DNA from: Nocardia cyriacigeorgica
Lineage (GTDB): Bacteria; Actinomycetota; Actinomycetes; Mycobacteriales; Mycobacteriaceae
DNA: 64,000 nucleotides
NCBI RefSeq assembly: GCF_010868145.1
Contig: NZ_JAAGUY010000004.1
Span: forward strand, 1 to 64,000
Direction: 5' to 3'
The notes under the pieces are model-generated. The model was not told the DNA's origin. It ran no database searches and saw nothing but the letters and a program-made list of their open reading frames with translations. The position numbers and the translations under genes were made by a program. Below are positions 54,377-63,422 of the stretch, in pieces (position 1 is the first letter of the stretch; each line of letters starts with the position of its first letter).

Positions 54377-55555
54377 CTACCGAGTCCCGCGACGCTCCGG
54401 GAGCGGAATATCTGCGTCGACACCGCTGGTGGCCGGTCGCAATCTGGTGGCAGCCAGCTGTGAATGGGTGAGGCCGGGCAGGCGGCCTGCCGTTATGAGC
54501 AGTGGGTCGCGGACGCGGTCGGGCACGCTGTTCAGCAGCCGCATCCGGTACGAAGTCTTCTGGGTGCGTTCGATTCCTGGACGTTGCTCGCGTTCCCAGC
54601 GGGCGAGGGCGTCGGACAACGGCAGGTCGTCGCTGACGGTGGCCGCCAGCGAGACCGCGTTGATCATCGCCGTTCCGCCGCCCTGCCCCAGATAGGGCGG
54701 CTGAGCGTGGGCGGCGTCGCCGAGGAAGGCGACCTTTCCTCGTGACCAGGTGCTCAGCCGGATGAATTCGAAATTGTCCCAACGGATCTGCACCTCGGGC
54801 GCGGCCCGCAATATCGGCGCCAGGTAGGGGAAGCTGCGTACCCAGGAATCCACGTCGATGCCATCGCCGCGCGTCGCGGGGTCATCGGCGTCGGCGACCA
54901 GCGCGAGGTACACCGACTCCGGTGTGCACGGGGTGTAGAGCAACCGGCGGCGGCCCTGGAAATGCTCGAGATGTTTGACGCTGTCCTCGGGCGGCAGATA
55001 GTCCACCGACGCGGGCACCATGAGCCGTGCGGCGCCTTCGCGCATTCGCACGCGACGAGCGGTGAGGCCGAGACGGTCGCGCAACCGAGAATGCACGCCA
55101 TTGGCGACGACGATCAGATCGGCTGTGATGCTGCGTCCGTCCTCGAACTCCACCCGCCCACCCGGATCGGCGGCCACCGCCGCAGAATCGGCGATCAGCT
55201 CGACGCCTGCCGTCGTCGCGGCTCGAACCAGTGCCGCGATCAGCCGGTCCCGTAGCAAGGTGTAGCAGCGCGGCCGGCCCTGTCCGTTGATATCGATCCG
55301 GTACAGGGTGCGGCCGGTGCGTGAGCGCGCCTCGATCGCGGGGCCGATATGCGCGCCTCGGGTGGCATCCGCAAAGGCACCGATCTCTTCGAGCGCTGAC
55401 AACCCGTTGTCCCACACGTAGATTCCGGCGCCGATCGCGCGGATCGCCGACTGACGCTCATGTAGCCGTACGGTCCAGCCCCGCTGGGCGAGTGCGGTGG
55501 CGGCGGTGAGTCCGCCGATGCCGCCGCCGATTACTTCAGCATGCCGCTCGACCAT
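54377..55555 (-). CDS. aqdB: FAD-dependent aromatic hydroxylase (AqdB-like)
   Basis: A 392-residue class A flavoprotein monooxygenase: GGGIGGLTAATALAQRG (10-26) binds the ADP of FAD, LIVVANGVHSRLRD is the middle block and VAFLGDAAHAQPPYLGQGG (276-293) the second FAD motif. In aqd clusters this enzyme hydroxylates 2-alkyl-4-quinolones at C3, turning HHQ into PQS. Position between the esterase and HOD-like genes supports that role; the sequence alone would permit other aromatic substrates. AAGGA precedes the ATG. Confidence 0.75.
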   Translation of the reverse strand: MVERHAEVIGGGIGGLTAATALAQRGWTVRLHERQSAIRAIGAGIYVWDNGLSALEEIGAFADATRGAHIGPAIEARSRTGRTLYRIDINGQGRPRCYTLLRDRLIAALVRAATTAGVELIADSAAVAADPGGRVEFEDGRSITADLIVVANGVHSRLRDRLGLTARRVRMREGAARLMVPASVDYLPPEDSVKHLEHFQGRRRLLYTPCTPESVYLALVADADDPATRGDGIDVDSWVRSFPYLAPILRAAPEVQIRWDNFEFIRLSTWSRGKVAFLGDAAHAQPPYLGQGGGTAMINAVSLAATVSDDLPLSDALARWEREQRPGIERTQKTSYRMRLLNSVPDRVRDPLLITAGRLPGLTHSQLAATRLRPATSGVDADIPLPERRGTR

Positions 55556-55585
55556 GGGCTGCTGTCCTTTCTGCTGATCTTGCCG

Positions 55586-56872
55586 TCACGGAATCGGGTA
55601 CACGACCGTCGAGCCGGGATGATGACGCGCCCAGCCCGGATCGCCGGTGCGCACGAACGTTGCCCAGCGGGTGCGCGTCGGTGCCCCGAGTGCGCGAAGG
55701 TCGTCGCGTGCCAGCGGTTGCACCATGGCGGCATCTCGCCAGGCGTTACCGTCACCGAACAGCAGCGGCAGCTCCAGGCAGTGGCAGGCACCGAAGGGGT
55801 TGTCCGGGTGCAGAGTGTGCACTCGGTAGCGGTAGACCTCGGCTCCGTTGACGGCGAGCAGATCGGCGAATTCTGTGGTTCCGTCCTCGAAGGCTTTGCG
55901 CCCGACGAACTGTTGCAGTCCGGCGGCAACCCGCTGGCCGAGCCACGGCACGCCGCGGATTCGGGCGAACACCGGATGCTGGCCACCATAGAACGCGCCC
56001 ATCTCGTCGGCGGTCGCACCGATGATCACCTGTAGCCCAGTGGCACGCGCGAGTACTTCATTGCGCCAACGTGTTTCATCAGGCAGCGGATCGACGCCGG
56101 CGATCGGCAGGAACGGCGGTGCGGAATTCAGCCCGCCGGGGCCGGCCAGTTTCTTCGCAGCGGCGGCCTGTGCGGCAAGTACCCGATCAACCGGTGCGGT
56201 CCGCGGGTCACCGCCGAGCGCGGACAGAAATGCCTGCGCGGCACGGCTCGCCTTCGCTTCGCGCTGGAATCCGATGCCGAACGGTGCGCTCTGCACGATG
56301 GCACGACCGAACAATCCGCGCGTCGATTCGATACCGAGCATCGCGACGATGGAGTGCGCGCCGGCCGACTGCCCGGCCACGGTGACCCGATCCGGATCTC
56401 CATCGAAATCCCGGATATGCGCACGCACCCATTCCAATGCCGCGATCTGATCACGCACGCCCAGGTTTCCCGGTGAAACGGCCGGCATCCGGAGGTAACC
56501 GAGCACTCCGAGGCGGTAGTTGATCGACACCACGACGATGCCGGTCTCGCGCACCAGGTCGGTGGCGTCGTACAGATTCCACGCACCGCCGCCGGCCAGA
56601 TACGCCCCACCGTGAATCCACACCAGCACCGGGCGGCCGCGGGGCTGCGGGACGGCGGGGGCGGTAACGGTCAGCTCGAGGCAGTCCTCCGACTGTGGCA
56701 GCCGCGCGGGCGCACCCATCACTGGCTCCAGCCGGCCGGGCAGCTGTGGTGCGGTGACCGGCTGCTCGCCCGGTTCCACCGGGCCGCGATACGGCACCGG
56801 TTCGGGCGGGCCGAATCGGGTGGCCCGGGCGAACGGGATTCCTCGGGTCACCACGACGTCGCTGTCGGTCAT
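55586..56872 (-). CDS. aqdA: Type-B carboxylesterase (AqdA-like)
   Basis: A 428-residue carboxylesterase: SEDCLELTV (61-69) is the EDCLYLNV signature, HGGA (87-90) the oxyanion loop, and GQSAGAHS holds nucleophile Ser169. The protein is shorter than typical type-B esterases (about 500 residues) at the C-terminus. In aqd pathways the AqdA hydrolase splits N-octanoylanthranilate into anthranilate and octanoate. It is the first gene of the operon; AGGAG lies 4 nt before ATG 56872, with an operator 15 nt further upstream. Confidence 0.75.
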   Translation of the reverse strand: MTDSDVVVTRGIPFARATRFGPPEPVPYRGPVEPGEQPVTAPQLPGRLEPVMGAPARLPQSEDCLELTVTAPAVPQPRGRPVLVWIHGGAYLAGGGAWNLYDATDLVRETGIVVVSINYRLGVLGYLRMPAVSPGNLGVRDQIAALEWVRAHIRDFDGDPDRVTVAGQSAGAHSIVAMLGIESTRGLFGRAIVQSAPFGIGFQREAKASRAAQAFLSALGGDPRTAPVDRVLAAQAAAAKKLAGPGGLNSAPPFLPIAGVDPLPDETRWRNEVLARATGLQVIIGATADEMGAFYGGQHPVFARIRGVPWLGQRVAAGLQQFVGRKAFEDGTTEFADLLAVNGAEVYRYRVHTLHPDNPFGACHCLELPLLFGDGNAWRDAAMVQPLARDDLRALGAPTRTRWATFVRTGDPGWARHHPGSTVVYPIP

Positions 56873-56887
56873 ATCGCTCCTCTTACG

Positions 56888-56915
56888 CGATAACGCAAGT
56901 CCACTTGCGTTATCG
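56888..56915. promoter_or_regulatory. TetR operator copy 1
   Basis: CGATAACGCAAG-TCCA-CTTGCGTTATCG has perfect 12-bp arms. It lies 15 nt upstream of the esterase ATG, so a bound TetR dimer would block the aqdABC promoter. Copy 2 is 20 nt away. Confidence 0.85.
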
Positions 56916-56935
56916 CCACGGTAAGCCCCGCTGCC

Positions 56936-56964
56936 CGATAACGCAAGAGGACTTGCGATAATCG
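56936..56964. promoter_or_regulatory. TetR operator copy 2
   Basis: CGATAACGCAAG-AGGA-CTTGCGATAATCG repeats copy 1 with an identical left arm and a slightly changed right arm (one inserted base). It ends 4 nt before the TetR ATG, so the regulator probably controls itself as well as the operon. Centre-to-centre distance is about 48 bp. Confidence 0.82.
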
Positions 56965-56968
56965 GGAG

Positions 56969-57553
56969 ATGGCGGATGAGGCACCCCACACCCCACAGCT
57001 ACGTGGCGCTCGGCTGCGCACAGCCGTACTCGACGCGACCCTCGCCCGGATCGAGGCCGTCGGCATCGATGAGGTGCGCGTCGCCGATATCGCGGCCGCG
57101 GCAGGCGTGCACGAAACCTCCATCTATCGCCGATGGAAAACCCTGCCCCGACTGCTGCTGGACGCGCTGCTGTCACGGATGGAAGCGCAGATCCCCATCC
57201 CGGACACCGGATCGGTACAGGCCGACCTGGTGGAGTTCATGTCGGTGCTGATCCGATTCGCGCGCACCCCGTCGGGTGCCGGACTGATCCGCTCGACCGT
57301 GTTCACCGACACCGACACCGAAGCCGATACCGCCCGCCGCGAGTTCTGGTCGGTCCGGCTGTCGGCCTCACAGGAGATCGTGCGCCGGGGAATCGAGCGC
57401 GGCGAGGTCGACCGCTCCGTCGATCCGCGACTCACCCTGCTGACCCTCGGCGGGCTGGTGCACATGTACACCACCCAGCTCGATGGCGACTTCCCCGACG
57501 ATCTGGCCGAACGCGCGGTCGACCTGCTGATGAGCGGACTCGCGCCGCGCTGA
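56969..57553 (+). CDS. aqdR: TetR-family regulator of the aqd-like operon
   Basis: A 194-residue TetR regulator. The HTH region is IDEVRVADIAAAAGVHETSIYRRWKTLPRLLLDAL; the C-terminal domain resembles TetR_C group 11/16 with ERAVDLLMSGLAPR at the end. It is transcribed divergently from the esterase gene across 96 bp holding two palindromes. Upstream spacing is tight (GGGAG directly before ATG), so translation may be leaderless or weak. Identification as AqdR rests on context; the ligand would be a quinolone or pathway product. Confidence 0.72.
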   Translation: MADEAPHTPQLRGARLRTAVLDATLARIEAVGIDEVRVADIAAAAGVHETSIYRRWKTLPRLLLDALLSRMEAQIPIPDTGSVQADLVEFMSVLIRFARTPSGAGLIRSTVFTDTDTEADTARREFWSVRLSASQEIVRRGIERGEVDRSVDPRLTLLTLGGLVHMYTTQLDGDFPDDLAERAVDLLMSGLAPR

Positions 57554-57755
57554 GCGCCGGCCGCGGGCGGCAATTGTCCTCGATCCCGAGACCATGCGCA
57601 CCCGGCCGATCGAGAACACGCCGCGTATTTCGGAAACTCTCAGGTTCACCGACCATGATGTGAGCCGTGCCCACTGAGGCCGGAATCCCGCGTCCGGCTC
57701 TACCATCAGGGCAGCAGGCAACGCGAAAGCGAGCGAAAGGCGTGGTGAACGCACG

Positions 57756-58550
57756 GTGAGCAACAAACCGGGTCGGAAGAATCCGCTGGCGGCAGCCGAG
57801 CGCGCCGACCGCAACCGCAAGATCGCGATCCAGGTGGGCGTCGCGGCGGTGCTGGTCGCCCTCGTCGCCGCGATCGGCGTCGGAATCGCCATGCGCGGCT
57901 CCGACGACGAGGATCTCGGGGCCATCCCCAGCGTGATCGCCGGAAACCCGACCGCGACGAGTCCGGGCGCCGCGCCGGTGGAGGCTCAGGACCCGGTGGC
58001 CTCCACCGGAGCAATCCGCGTCGGCAATCCGGACGCGAAGGTGACCGTGCGGGTGGTCGCCGATATACAGTGCCCGATCTGCAAGCTGTTCGAAGAAGCC
58101 AACGGTCAGGTGCTCGCCGACGGCGTCGCCAACGGCACCATCAACGTCGAATACAACATCGCCTCGTTCCTCGATCAGATGTCGACGACCGACTTCTCCT
58201 CCCGCAGCGCCAACGCGGCCTACTGCGTCACCGACACCGGCGTCGACAAGTTCCAGGCCTGGTTGCAGGCCATGTTCGCCCAGCAGCCGCCCGAGGGTGG
58301 CGCCGGCCTGCCGGATGAAAAGCTGATCGAGATCGCGCAGTCGGTCGGATACACCGATCCGAGCATCGCGCAGTGCGTCACCGACCGTAAGTACGACAAG
58401 TTCGTACAGGCCAAGTCGAAGAAGCTGCTCGACGAGGGCATCGAGGGCACGCCCACCATCTTCGTCAACGGTGAGCAGGTCCAAACGCGTGAGGCGTTGT
58501 TCACGCCGGCCGGGTTGGCTCCGGTGATCGCGGAGGCCGCGGGCCAGTGA
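57756..58550 (+). CDS. Membrane-anchored DsbA-like thiol oxidase
   Basis: A 264-residue exported thioredoxin-fold protein (Rv2969c-like). A basic N-terminus leads to one membrane anchor (IAIQVGVAAVLVALVAAIGVGIAM, about 23-46). The DsbA domain has the CPIC active site (Cys106, Cys109), further cysteines in ANAAYCVTD and IAQCVTDR that may form a second disulfide, and the cis-Pro EGTPTIFVNG. It introduces disulfides in exported proteins. Its TGA overlaps the VKOR GTG by 4 nt, the expected partner for re-oxidation. Confidence 0.9.
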   Translation: MSNKPGRKNPLAAAERADRNRKIAIQVGVAAVLVALVAAIGVGIAMRGSDDEDLGAIPSVIAGNPTATSPGAAPVEAQDPVASTGAIRVGNPDAKVTVRVVADIQCPICKLFEEANGQVLADGVANGTINVEYNIASFLDQMSTTDFSSRSANAAYCVTDTGVDKFQAWLQAMFAQQPPEGGAGLPDEKLIEIAQSVGYTDPSIAQCVTDRKYDKFVQAKSKKLLDEGIEGTPTIFVNGEQVQTREALFTPAGLAPVIAEAAGQ

Positions 58551-59113
58551 TCGCGGCCGCCCCCAGATCCGCCTGGGTTCTGCTGATCAGTGGTCTGGCC
58601 GGCTGGATCGCGTCGTTCACACTGACCGTCGAGCGGTTCAAGCTGTTCGTCGATCCCGCTTATCAGCCCTCGTGCAGCCTCAACCCCGTCCTGTCCTGCG
58701 GTTCGGTGATGACCACCGACCAGGCCGCGCTGTTCGGGTTCCCCAATCCGATCATCGGCGTGGCAGGGTTCGCGGTGGTCGTCACCCTCGCAGTGCTGTC
58801 GGTGGCCAGCGTGGCGATGCCGCGCTGGATCTGGATCGGACTGTGGCTCGGCACCATCGCGGGCACGGTCTTCATCTGCTGGCTGATCTTCCAGAGCCTG
58901 TACCGCATCGGCGCACTCTGCCCGTACTGCATGGTCGTATGGGCGATCATCACCCCACTGCTCGCCGCGGTCACCCAGACGCTGTGGGGCGGTTCACGAG
59001 GACCCATGCGGGTCGTCGCGGAATGGCGGTGGACGTTCGTCGCGCTGTTCTACGCGATAGTCCTGCTCCTGATCTTCCTCCGCTTCCAGGACTACTGGCT
59101 GTCGCTGGTCTGA
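58547..59113 (+). CDS. VKOR-family quinone-linked disulfide oxidoreductase
   Basis: A 188-residue membrane protein with four or five helices. All four VKOR cysteines are present: Cys43 and Cys51 in the first periplasmic loop (SCSLNPVLSCGSV) and the CPYC pair Cys125/Cys128. It passes electrons from DsbA to menaquinone, replacing DsbB in mycolic-acid bacteria. The GTG overlaps the DsbA stop by 4 nt. The final hydrophobic segment IVLLLIFLRFQDYW is C-terminal. Confidence 0.93.
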   Translation: MIAAAPRSAWVLLISGLAGWIASFTLTVERFKLFVDPAYQPSCSLNPVLSCGSVMTTDQAALFGFPNPIIGVAGFAVVVTLAVLSVASVAMPRWIWIGLWLGTIAGTVFICWLIFQSLYRIGALCPYCMVVWAIITPLLAAVTQTLWGGSRGPMRVVAEWRWTFVALFYAIVLLLIFLRFQDYWLSLV

Positions 59114-59179
59114 TCGGTCGTTCGACGCGCCGACCCCCGCCGGAGCACGTGGCACCGCGCGGTGGGTGAGGCGGCGCCG

Positions 59180-59572
59180 TCAGGGCATGTCCAGCACACT
59201 GGCCGGAACCCCGTAGGGCAGAAACCGCACGCGACGGTGCGTATCGGTGTTGTCGCGGTGGGCACGCAGTGCTTCGAGCTCACTTGGAAAGACCTGGTCC
59301 ACCCTGGCCTCGCCGTTGTCGTCGATGCCGTAGATCGCCCACACCCCGCTGCCGGTCGCACCCGTGGTCTCGCCCTCCGGCTTCGGCGGATGCGATGGTT
59401 GCGGCTGCACGAACTGACCGAGCAGCGACGCCAGTGAGCCGAGGCTCGCGTTATCCGCCCGATCCAGGTATTCGCCCGCTTTCCCGAGCAGGTCGCGCAG
59501 CTCGCTACCCGCCCCGCGCAGTGCGCGTTCGAAATCTTCCGGATCGATTCCGAAAGGCCCGTTGGCTGGCAT
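59180..59572 (-). CDS. Uncharacterised 130-residue protein
   Basis: Not recognised with certainty. The N-terminal half is helical (FGIDPEDFERALRGAGSELRDLLGKAGEYLDRADN). A Pro/Gly linker follows, then a beta-rich C-terminal half beginning GVWAIYGIDDNGEARVDQVFPSELEALRAHRDN. No signal peptide. Similar two-part proteins occur beside serine-protease genes in actinobacteria. The protease gene lies 91 nt upstream on the same strand, so cotranscription is likely. Confidence 0.65.
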   Translation of the reverse strand: MPANGPFGIDPEDFERALRGAGSELRDLLGKAGEYLDRADNASLGSLASLLGQFVQPQPSHPPKPEGETTGATGSGVWAIYGIDDNGEARVDQVFPSELEALRAHRDNTDTHRRVRFLPYGVPASVLDMP

Positions 59573-59662
59573 CAGATGTGCTCCTTCGGACTAGTTGAGC
59601 GCTGAGTCCTCAGTGTCCTCGCGAAACACCGTCTTCGCCAGGGTCGCCCGCCGGCACGCTCG

Positions 59663-60811
59663 CTAGTTGGGCGTGCCCGCCGCAAGGACGACACGGACCG
59701 TGCGCTCGCCGCCGGGACCGGTGACCCGCAGTTCGATGACATCGTTGGGTTTGAGTTTGTTGATCGCCGCGCGCAGCGCGCGGGCCGTGGTGATGGCGCG
59801 GCCGTCAATCGCGGAGATGATCTCGCCGTCGGCCAGCCCGGCGTCGTGGGCGGGCAGGCCGTAGATGGCGACGTCGACCCGTGCGCCGCTCGGACGAGCA
59901 TCGGAGATCAGCACGCCGAGAGTGGCGGTGGGGCCGATATGGACGGTCTCGGTGGGTGTGCCCGAACGGATCTGGCGGACCACCCGCATGGCGGTATCGA
60001 TCGGCACGGCGTAGCCGACCGGCGGGCGCTGGGCTTGCGTAGCGGGGTCGTCGTCGTCATGGTCGCCGGAGGCAGCCGCGATAACGCCGATCACCGCGCC
60101 CGCGTGGTCGGCCAGCGCGCCACCGGATTGACCCGAACTCACCGCCGCGGTGATCTCCACCATGCCGGTCAGCGCTTTGCGGGACAGGTCAGCGGAATTC
60201 AACGCCAGGATGGTGCTGTCCAGATCCGAGATGCGCCCGGCTACCGCAGTCGGTGCGCCGGTACCGCCGGCATTGCCGATGGCCAGCACCTCATCGCGTA
60301 ACCGCACCCCCGACGAAGTGCCGATCCGGGCCGTGGTCAGGTCGGCCGCGCCCACCAAATCGAGCAGGGCGATATCGGTGCTGGAGTCGTATCCGAGCAC
60401 CTCCGCTTCATAGACCAGACCGTCGGAGACCCGGGTGACCTTCACCGTCTCGGCGCCCTTGACCACATGGTGGCTGGTGAGTACCTGACCGTCTGCGGTC
60501 AGCACGATGCCCGAACCCGCCGCCCCTGCCCCGAACGGCCTGGTCGAGGCGTTGATATTGACCAGCACCGGTTCCATTCCGGCCGCTACGGCCACCGGGT
60601 CCAGCGGTGGACGCGGCTCGACCACGGCGGGCGCTGCGGCGGGTACCCGTTCCAGCGTCGGCCAGCCCGGCAGCTCGCCGCGATATCCCAGGAAGGCCGC
60701 GGCTGCCAGGATTGCCGCGACGATGGCTGCGCCGACCCGGCCCGCACCACCCCGCCGGCGGGGACGTTCATCCCGCCGGTAATCGCGCGAATCATGCCAG
60801 TCGCCGTCCAT
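59663..60811 (-). CDS. Membrane-anchored HtrA-like serine protease with PDZ domain
   Basis: About 382 residues: a basic N-terminus, one membrane anchor (VGAAIVAAILAAAAFLGY, about 26-43), and a trypsin-like domain with triad His115 (TSHHVVKGA), Asp146 (TDIALLDL) and Ser229 (SGQSGGAL). A C-terminal PDZ domain has LGVLISDARPSGARVDVAIYGLPAHDAGLADGEII-type sequence. Expected role is extracytoplasmic protein quality control. ATG 60811 has GGAGG 3 nt away; a GTG five codons earlier is an alternative. Confidence 0.9.
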   Translation of the reverse strand: MDGDWHDSRDYRRDERPRRRGGAGRVGAAIVAAILAAAAFLGYRGELPGWPTLERVPAAAPAVVEPRPPLDPVAVAAGMEPVLVNINASTRPFGAGAAGSGIVLTADGQVLTSHHVVKGAETVKVTRVSDGLVYEAEVLGYDSSTDIALLDLVGAADLTTARIGTSSGVRLRDEVLAIGNAGGTGAPTAVAGRISDLDSTILALNSADLSRKALTGMVEITAAVSSGQSGGALADHAGAVIGVIAAASGDHDDDDPATQAQRPPVGYAVPIDTAMRVVRQIRSGTPTETVHIGPTATLGVLISDARPSGARVDVAIYGLPAHDAGLADGEIISAIDGRAITTARALRAAINKLKPNDVIELRVTGPGGERTVRVVLAAGTPN

Positions 60812-61022
60812 GCGCCTCCGCTTCACCCGCAGCCGATCAACCTATTGTCTCCCGAGCGTCGCCATTGAGGCCCGCTAATTCCGGTGGTACAGCGGTGAGC
60901 TGCGGGAATCGGCTGAGATCGCGGGATTCCACGCGCGTGATCGGCCGGCTCCTCGCTGGGGTCCGAGGTCTCCGGCAACCGGGCGGGCGGCGATCGACCC
61001 CTGGGCGGGCGGAGAACAGCAA

Positions 61023-62201
61023 TCAACCGGATTTGCCGCGACGCAGGCGGATCAGCCGATGATGCGGCCGTTCGGGCTTGGGCAACGGCGGTGGGGCGTT
61101 CCCCGTCGGAACCTCGACGTCGTAGCGGCGGATGTATGCACCCGCGAACGCCTGCAAAGTGGCGGTAACCGGGATGGCCAGCAATGCCCCGGTCGGCCCC
61201 AGGATGGCGGCGCCGGCGAGTACCGCGCCGAAGGCGACAGCCGGATGCATATCGAGGGTGGTGGCGGTGATCCTCGGTTGCAGCACGTAGTTCTCGAACT
61301 GCTGGTAGAGGATGATGAAGCCGAGCACCCACAGGCCATCCGGCGGGTTGTTGACCACGGCGACGATCACCGGCAGCGCACCGGCCAGATAGGTGCCGAC
61401 GGTCGGGATGAACTGTGAGACCACACCGACCCACAGCGCCAGCGCGAACGCCGACGGTACGTCGAACACCCGCAGCATGATGTAGTGCGCCAGCGTCGAC
61501 ACCAGCGCGAGCAGCCCACGCGAGTAGATGTAGCCGCCGGTCTTCTCCACCGCGATATCCCAGGTCCGCAACACATGCCGTTGTTTGCTCGGCGGCAGCA
61601 GCGAGCAGACAGCGTTGCGGAATCGCGGGCCGTCGGCAGCGAAGTAGTAGGTGAACAGCAGTACGCCCAAGGCCTGGAACAACGCGGCCACCGCGGTGGT
61701 GCCGATGCCCCACACGTTCCCCGCCAGCCCGACCGCATAGCCCTCGAGGTTGGAACTCCACTCGGTGGCGTACTTCTCGATATCGTCGCCGGACATATCG
61801 GTTTTGAAGGTCTTGTTGAAAAGATCGACCGCTTCGTCGGCGTACCGCGGAGCATTCTCGACCAGCGTGGTGACCTGCTCGACCAGCAACGACCCCAGCG
61901 TCCACACGAATGCGACGACCACGAGCAGCAACGTCATAAACACCACGCCGGTGGCCGGGCCGCGCCGCCAGCCATGCCTGGCCAGCCAATTCACCGCCGG
62001 CTCGATGGCGAAGGCCAGGAACAGCGACACCATCAGCACCGTCAGCAGCCCCTGCAACTGCTGTAGCAGCCAGAACGTCGCGACGAATCCCGCCACCGTC
62101 GCCGCCGCGAGCAGGAACGCACGCAACAGCCACGGGGGCGGATTCAGCTGACCCGCGGAATCGGGCCTGTCTGCTTGCTTCTGGTCGTCCTCGGCAGCCA
62201 C
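61023..62201 (-). CDS. AI-2E family transporter (TqsA/PerM-like)
   Basis: A 392-residue multi-spanning membrane protein of the UPF0118/AI-2E exporter family. About seven or eight hydrophobic segments are visible, with FLAFAIEPAVNWLARHGWRRG near the N-terminus and QFIPTVGTYLAGALPVIVA and YQQFENYVLQPRITATTLDMHP near the C-terminus, the family's most conserved block. Substrate is unproven in actinobacteria. A 40-residue basic cytosolic tail ends the protein. It stands alone on the minus strand; the 211-nt gap downstream shows no recognised element. Confidence 0.9.
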   Translation of the reverse strand: MAAEDDQKQADRPDSAGQLNPPPWLLRAFLLAAATVAGFVATFWLLQQLQGLLTVLMVSLFLAFAIEPAVNWLARHGWRRGPATGVVFMTLLLVVVAFVWTLGSLLVEQVTTLVENAPRYADEAVDLFNKTFKTDMSGDDIEKYATEWSSNLEGYAVGLAGNVWGIGTTAVAALFQALGVLLFTYYFAADGPRFRNAVCSLLPPSKQRHVLRTWDIAVEKTGGYIYSRGLLALVSTLAHYIMLRVFDVPSAFALALWVGVVSQFIPTVGTYLAGALPVIVAVVNNPPDGLWVLGFIILYQQFENYVLQPRITATTLDMHPAVAFGAVLAGAAILGPTGALLAIPVTATLQAFAGAYIRRYDVEVPTGNAPPPLPKPERPHHRLIRLRRGKSG

Positions 62202-62245
62202 CCCGACAAATTACCCAGGCGCGAGCGGCAGTACCGTCCGACGCG

Positions 62246-63298
62246 TCACATGGTCGCGACGTCGATCACGAAGCGATACCGCACATCGCTGGCGACCACG
62301 CGGTCGTAGGCGCCGTCGATTTCGTCGGCGGCGATGACCTCGATCTCGGCGCCGATACCGTGCGCGGCACAGAAATTCAGCATCTCCTGGGTCTGGGCGA
62401 TGCCGCCGATCATCGAACCCGACAGCGAACGGCGGTAACCGGCCAACGTCATCGGCCGGACCGACAGCGGCTGTTCCGGCAGGCCGAGGATCACCAGGGT
62501 GCCGTCGAGGGCGAGTAGGCGCAGGTAGGAGTCGATCGGCAGATCGGCAGAGACGGTATTGATGATCAGGTCGAATTTCCCGCGCAGTTCGCGGAAGGTC
62601 TGCTTGTCGCTGGTGGCGTAGTAGTGGTGCGCGCCGAAACGTTTGCCGTCGTCCTGCTTGCTCAGCGAATGGCTGAGCACCGTGACCTCGGCGCCGAGAG
62701 CCGCCGCGATCTTGACCCCGACATGCCCGAGCCCGCCCATGCCGATGATGGCGACCTTCTTGCCCGGACCGGCCTGCCAGTGCCGCAACGGGGAGAACAG
62801 CGTGATGCCCGCGCACAGCAGCGGCGCGGCGACATCGAGGTCGATACCTTCCGGGATGGCGAGCACGAAGTTCTCGGTGACCACGACCTGGGTGGCGTAG
62901 CCGCCGAGGGTGAACCCGCCGGGCTGCACCGTCTCCGGCACCGTCGAGTTGTAGGTCATGGTCGACCCGCCGGTGCAGTACTGCTCTTCACCGGCCAGAC
63001 AGGCCGCGCAGACGCCACAGGAATCCACCATGCAGCCGACGCCCACCCGATCGCCGACCTTGTGCCTGGTCACCGCCGACCCGACCGCCGCGACGATGCC
63101 CGCGATCTCATGCCCTGGCACGCACGGATAATTCGCCCCACCCCACTCGTTGCGCGCGGTGTGGATGTCGGAGTGACAGATCCCCGCGTACTTGATGTCG
63201 ATCAGCACATCGTGCGGGCCCAGCTCACGACGTTCGATGGCGACCTTCTCGAACGGCGCGTCCGGACCGGCCATTGCGTAAGCGGTAGCAGTACTCAT
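62246..63298 (-). CDS. Zinc-dependent NAD(P) alcohol dehydrogenase
   Basis: A 350-residue cinnamyl-alcohol-dehydrogenase-type MDR (AdhC/YahK group). Catalytic zinc ligands are in [10 protein letters not shown] and VPGHEIAG; structural zinc is bound by [16 protein letters not shown]. The Rossmann loop is [11 protein letters not shown], where the second strand [10 protein letters not shown] suggests NADP+ preference. Broad aldehyde/alcohol oxidoreduction is expected. It begins 124 nt from the Arg-rich gene upstream. Confidence 0.92.
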   Translation of the reverse strand: MSTATAYAMAGPDAPFEKVAIERRELGPHDVLIDIKYAGICHSDIHTARNEWGGANYPCVPGHEIAGIVAAVGSAVTRHKVGDRVGVGCMVDSCGVCAACLAGEEQYCTGGSTMTYNSTVPETVQPGGFTLGGYATQVVVTENFVLAIPEGIDLDVAAPLLCAGITLFSPLRHWQAGPGKKVAIIGMGGLGHVGVKIAAALGAEVTVLSHSLSKQDDGKRFGAHHYYATSDKQTFRELRGKFDLIINTVSADLPIDSYLRLLALDGTLVILGLPEQPLSVRPMTLAGYRRSLSGSMIGGIAQTQEMLNFCAAHGIGAEIEVIAADEIDGAYDRVVASDVRYRFVIDVATM

Positions 63299-63422
63299 GC
63301 GTCCATGCCTACCGCCGCATGCATGTGTTTGCCAACCTCACCCGTCCTGCGACGGCGTGGGTCGGGACCTTATCGGCACAAGAGCGCGGCAGGCACCGAG
63401 CAAAACCCTGTGGGTAGCCGAC

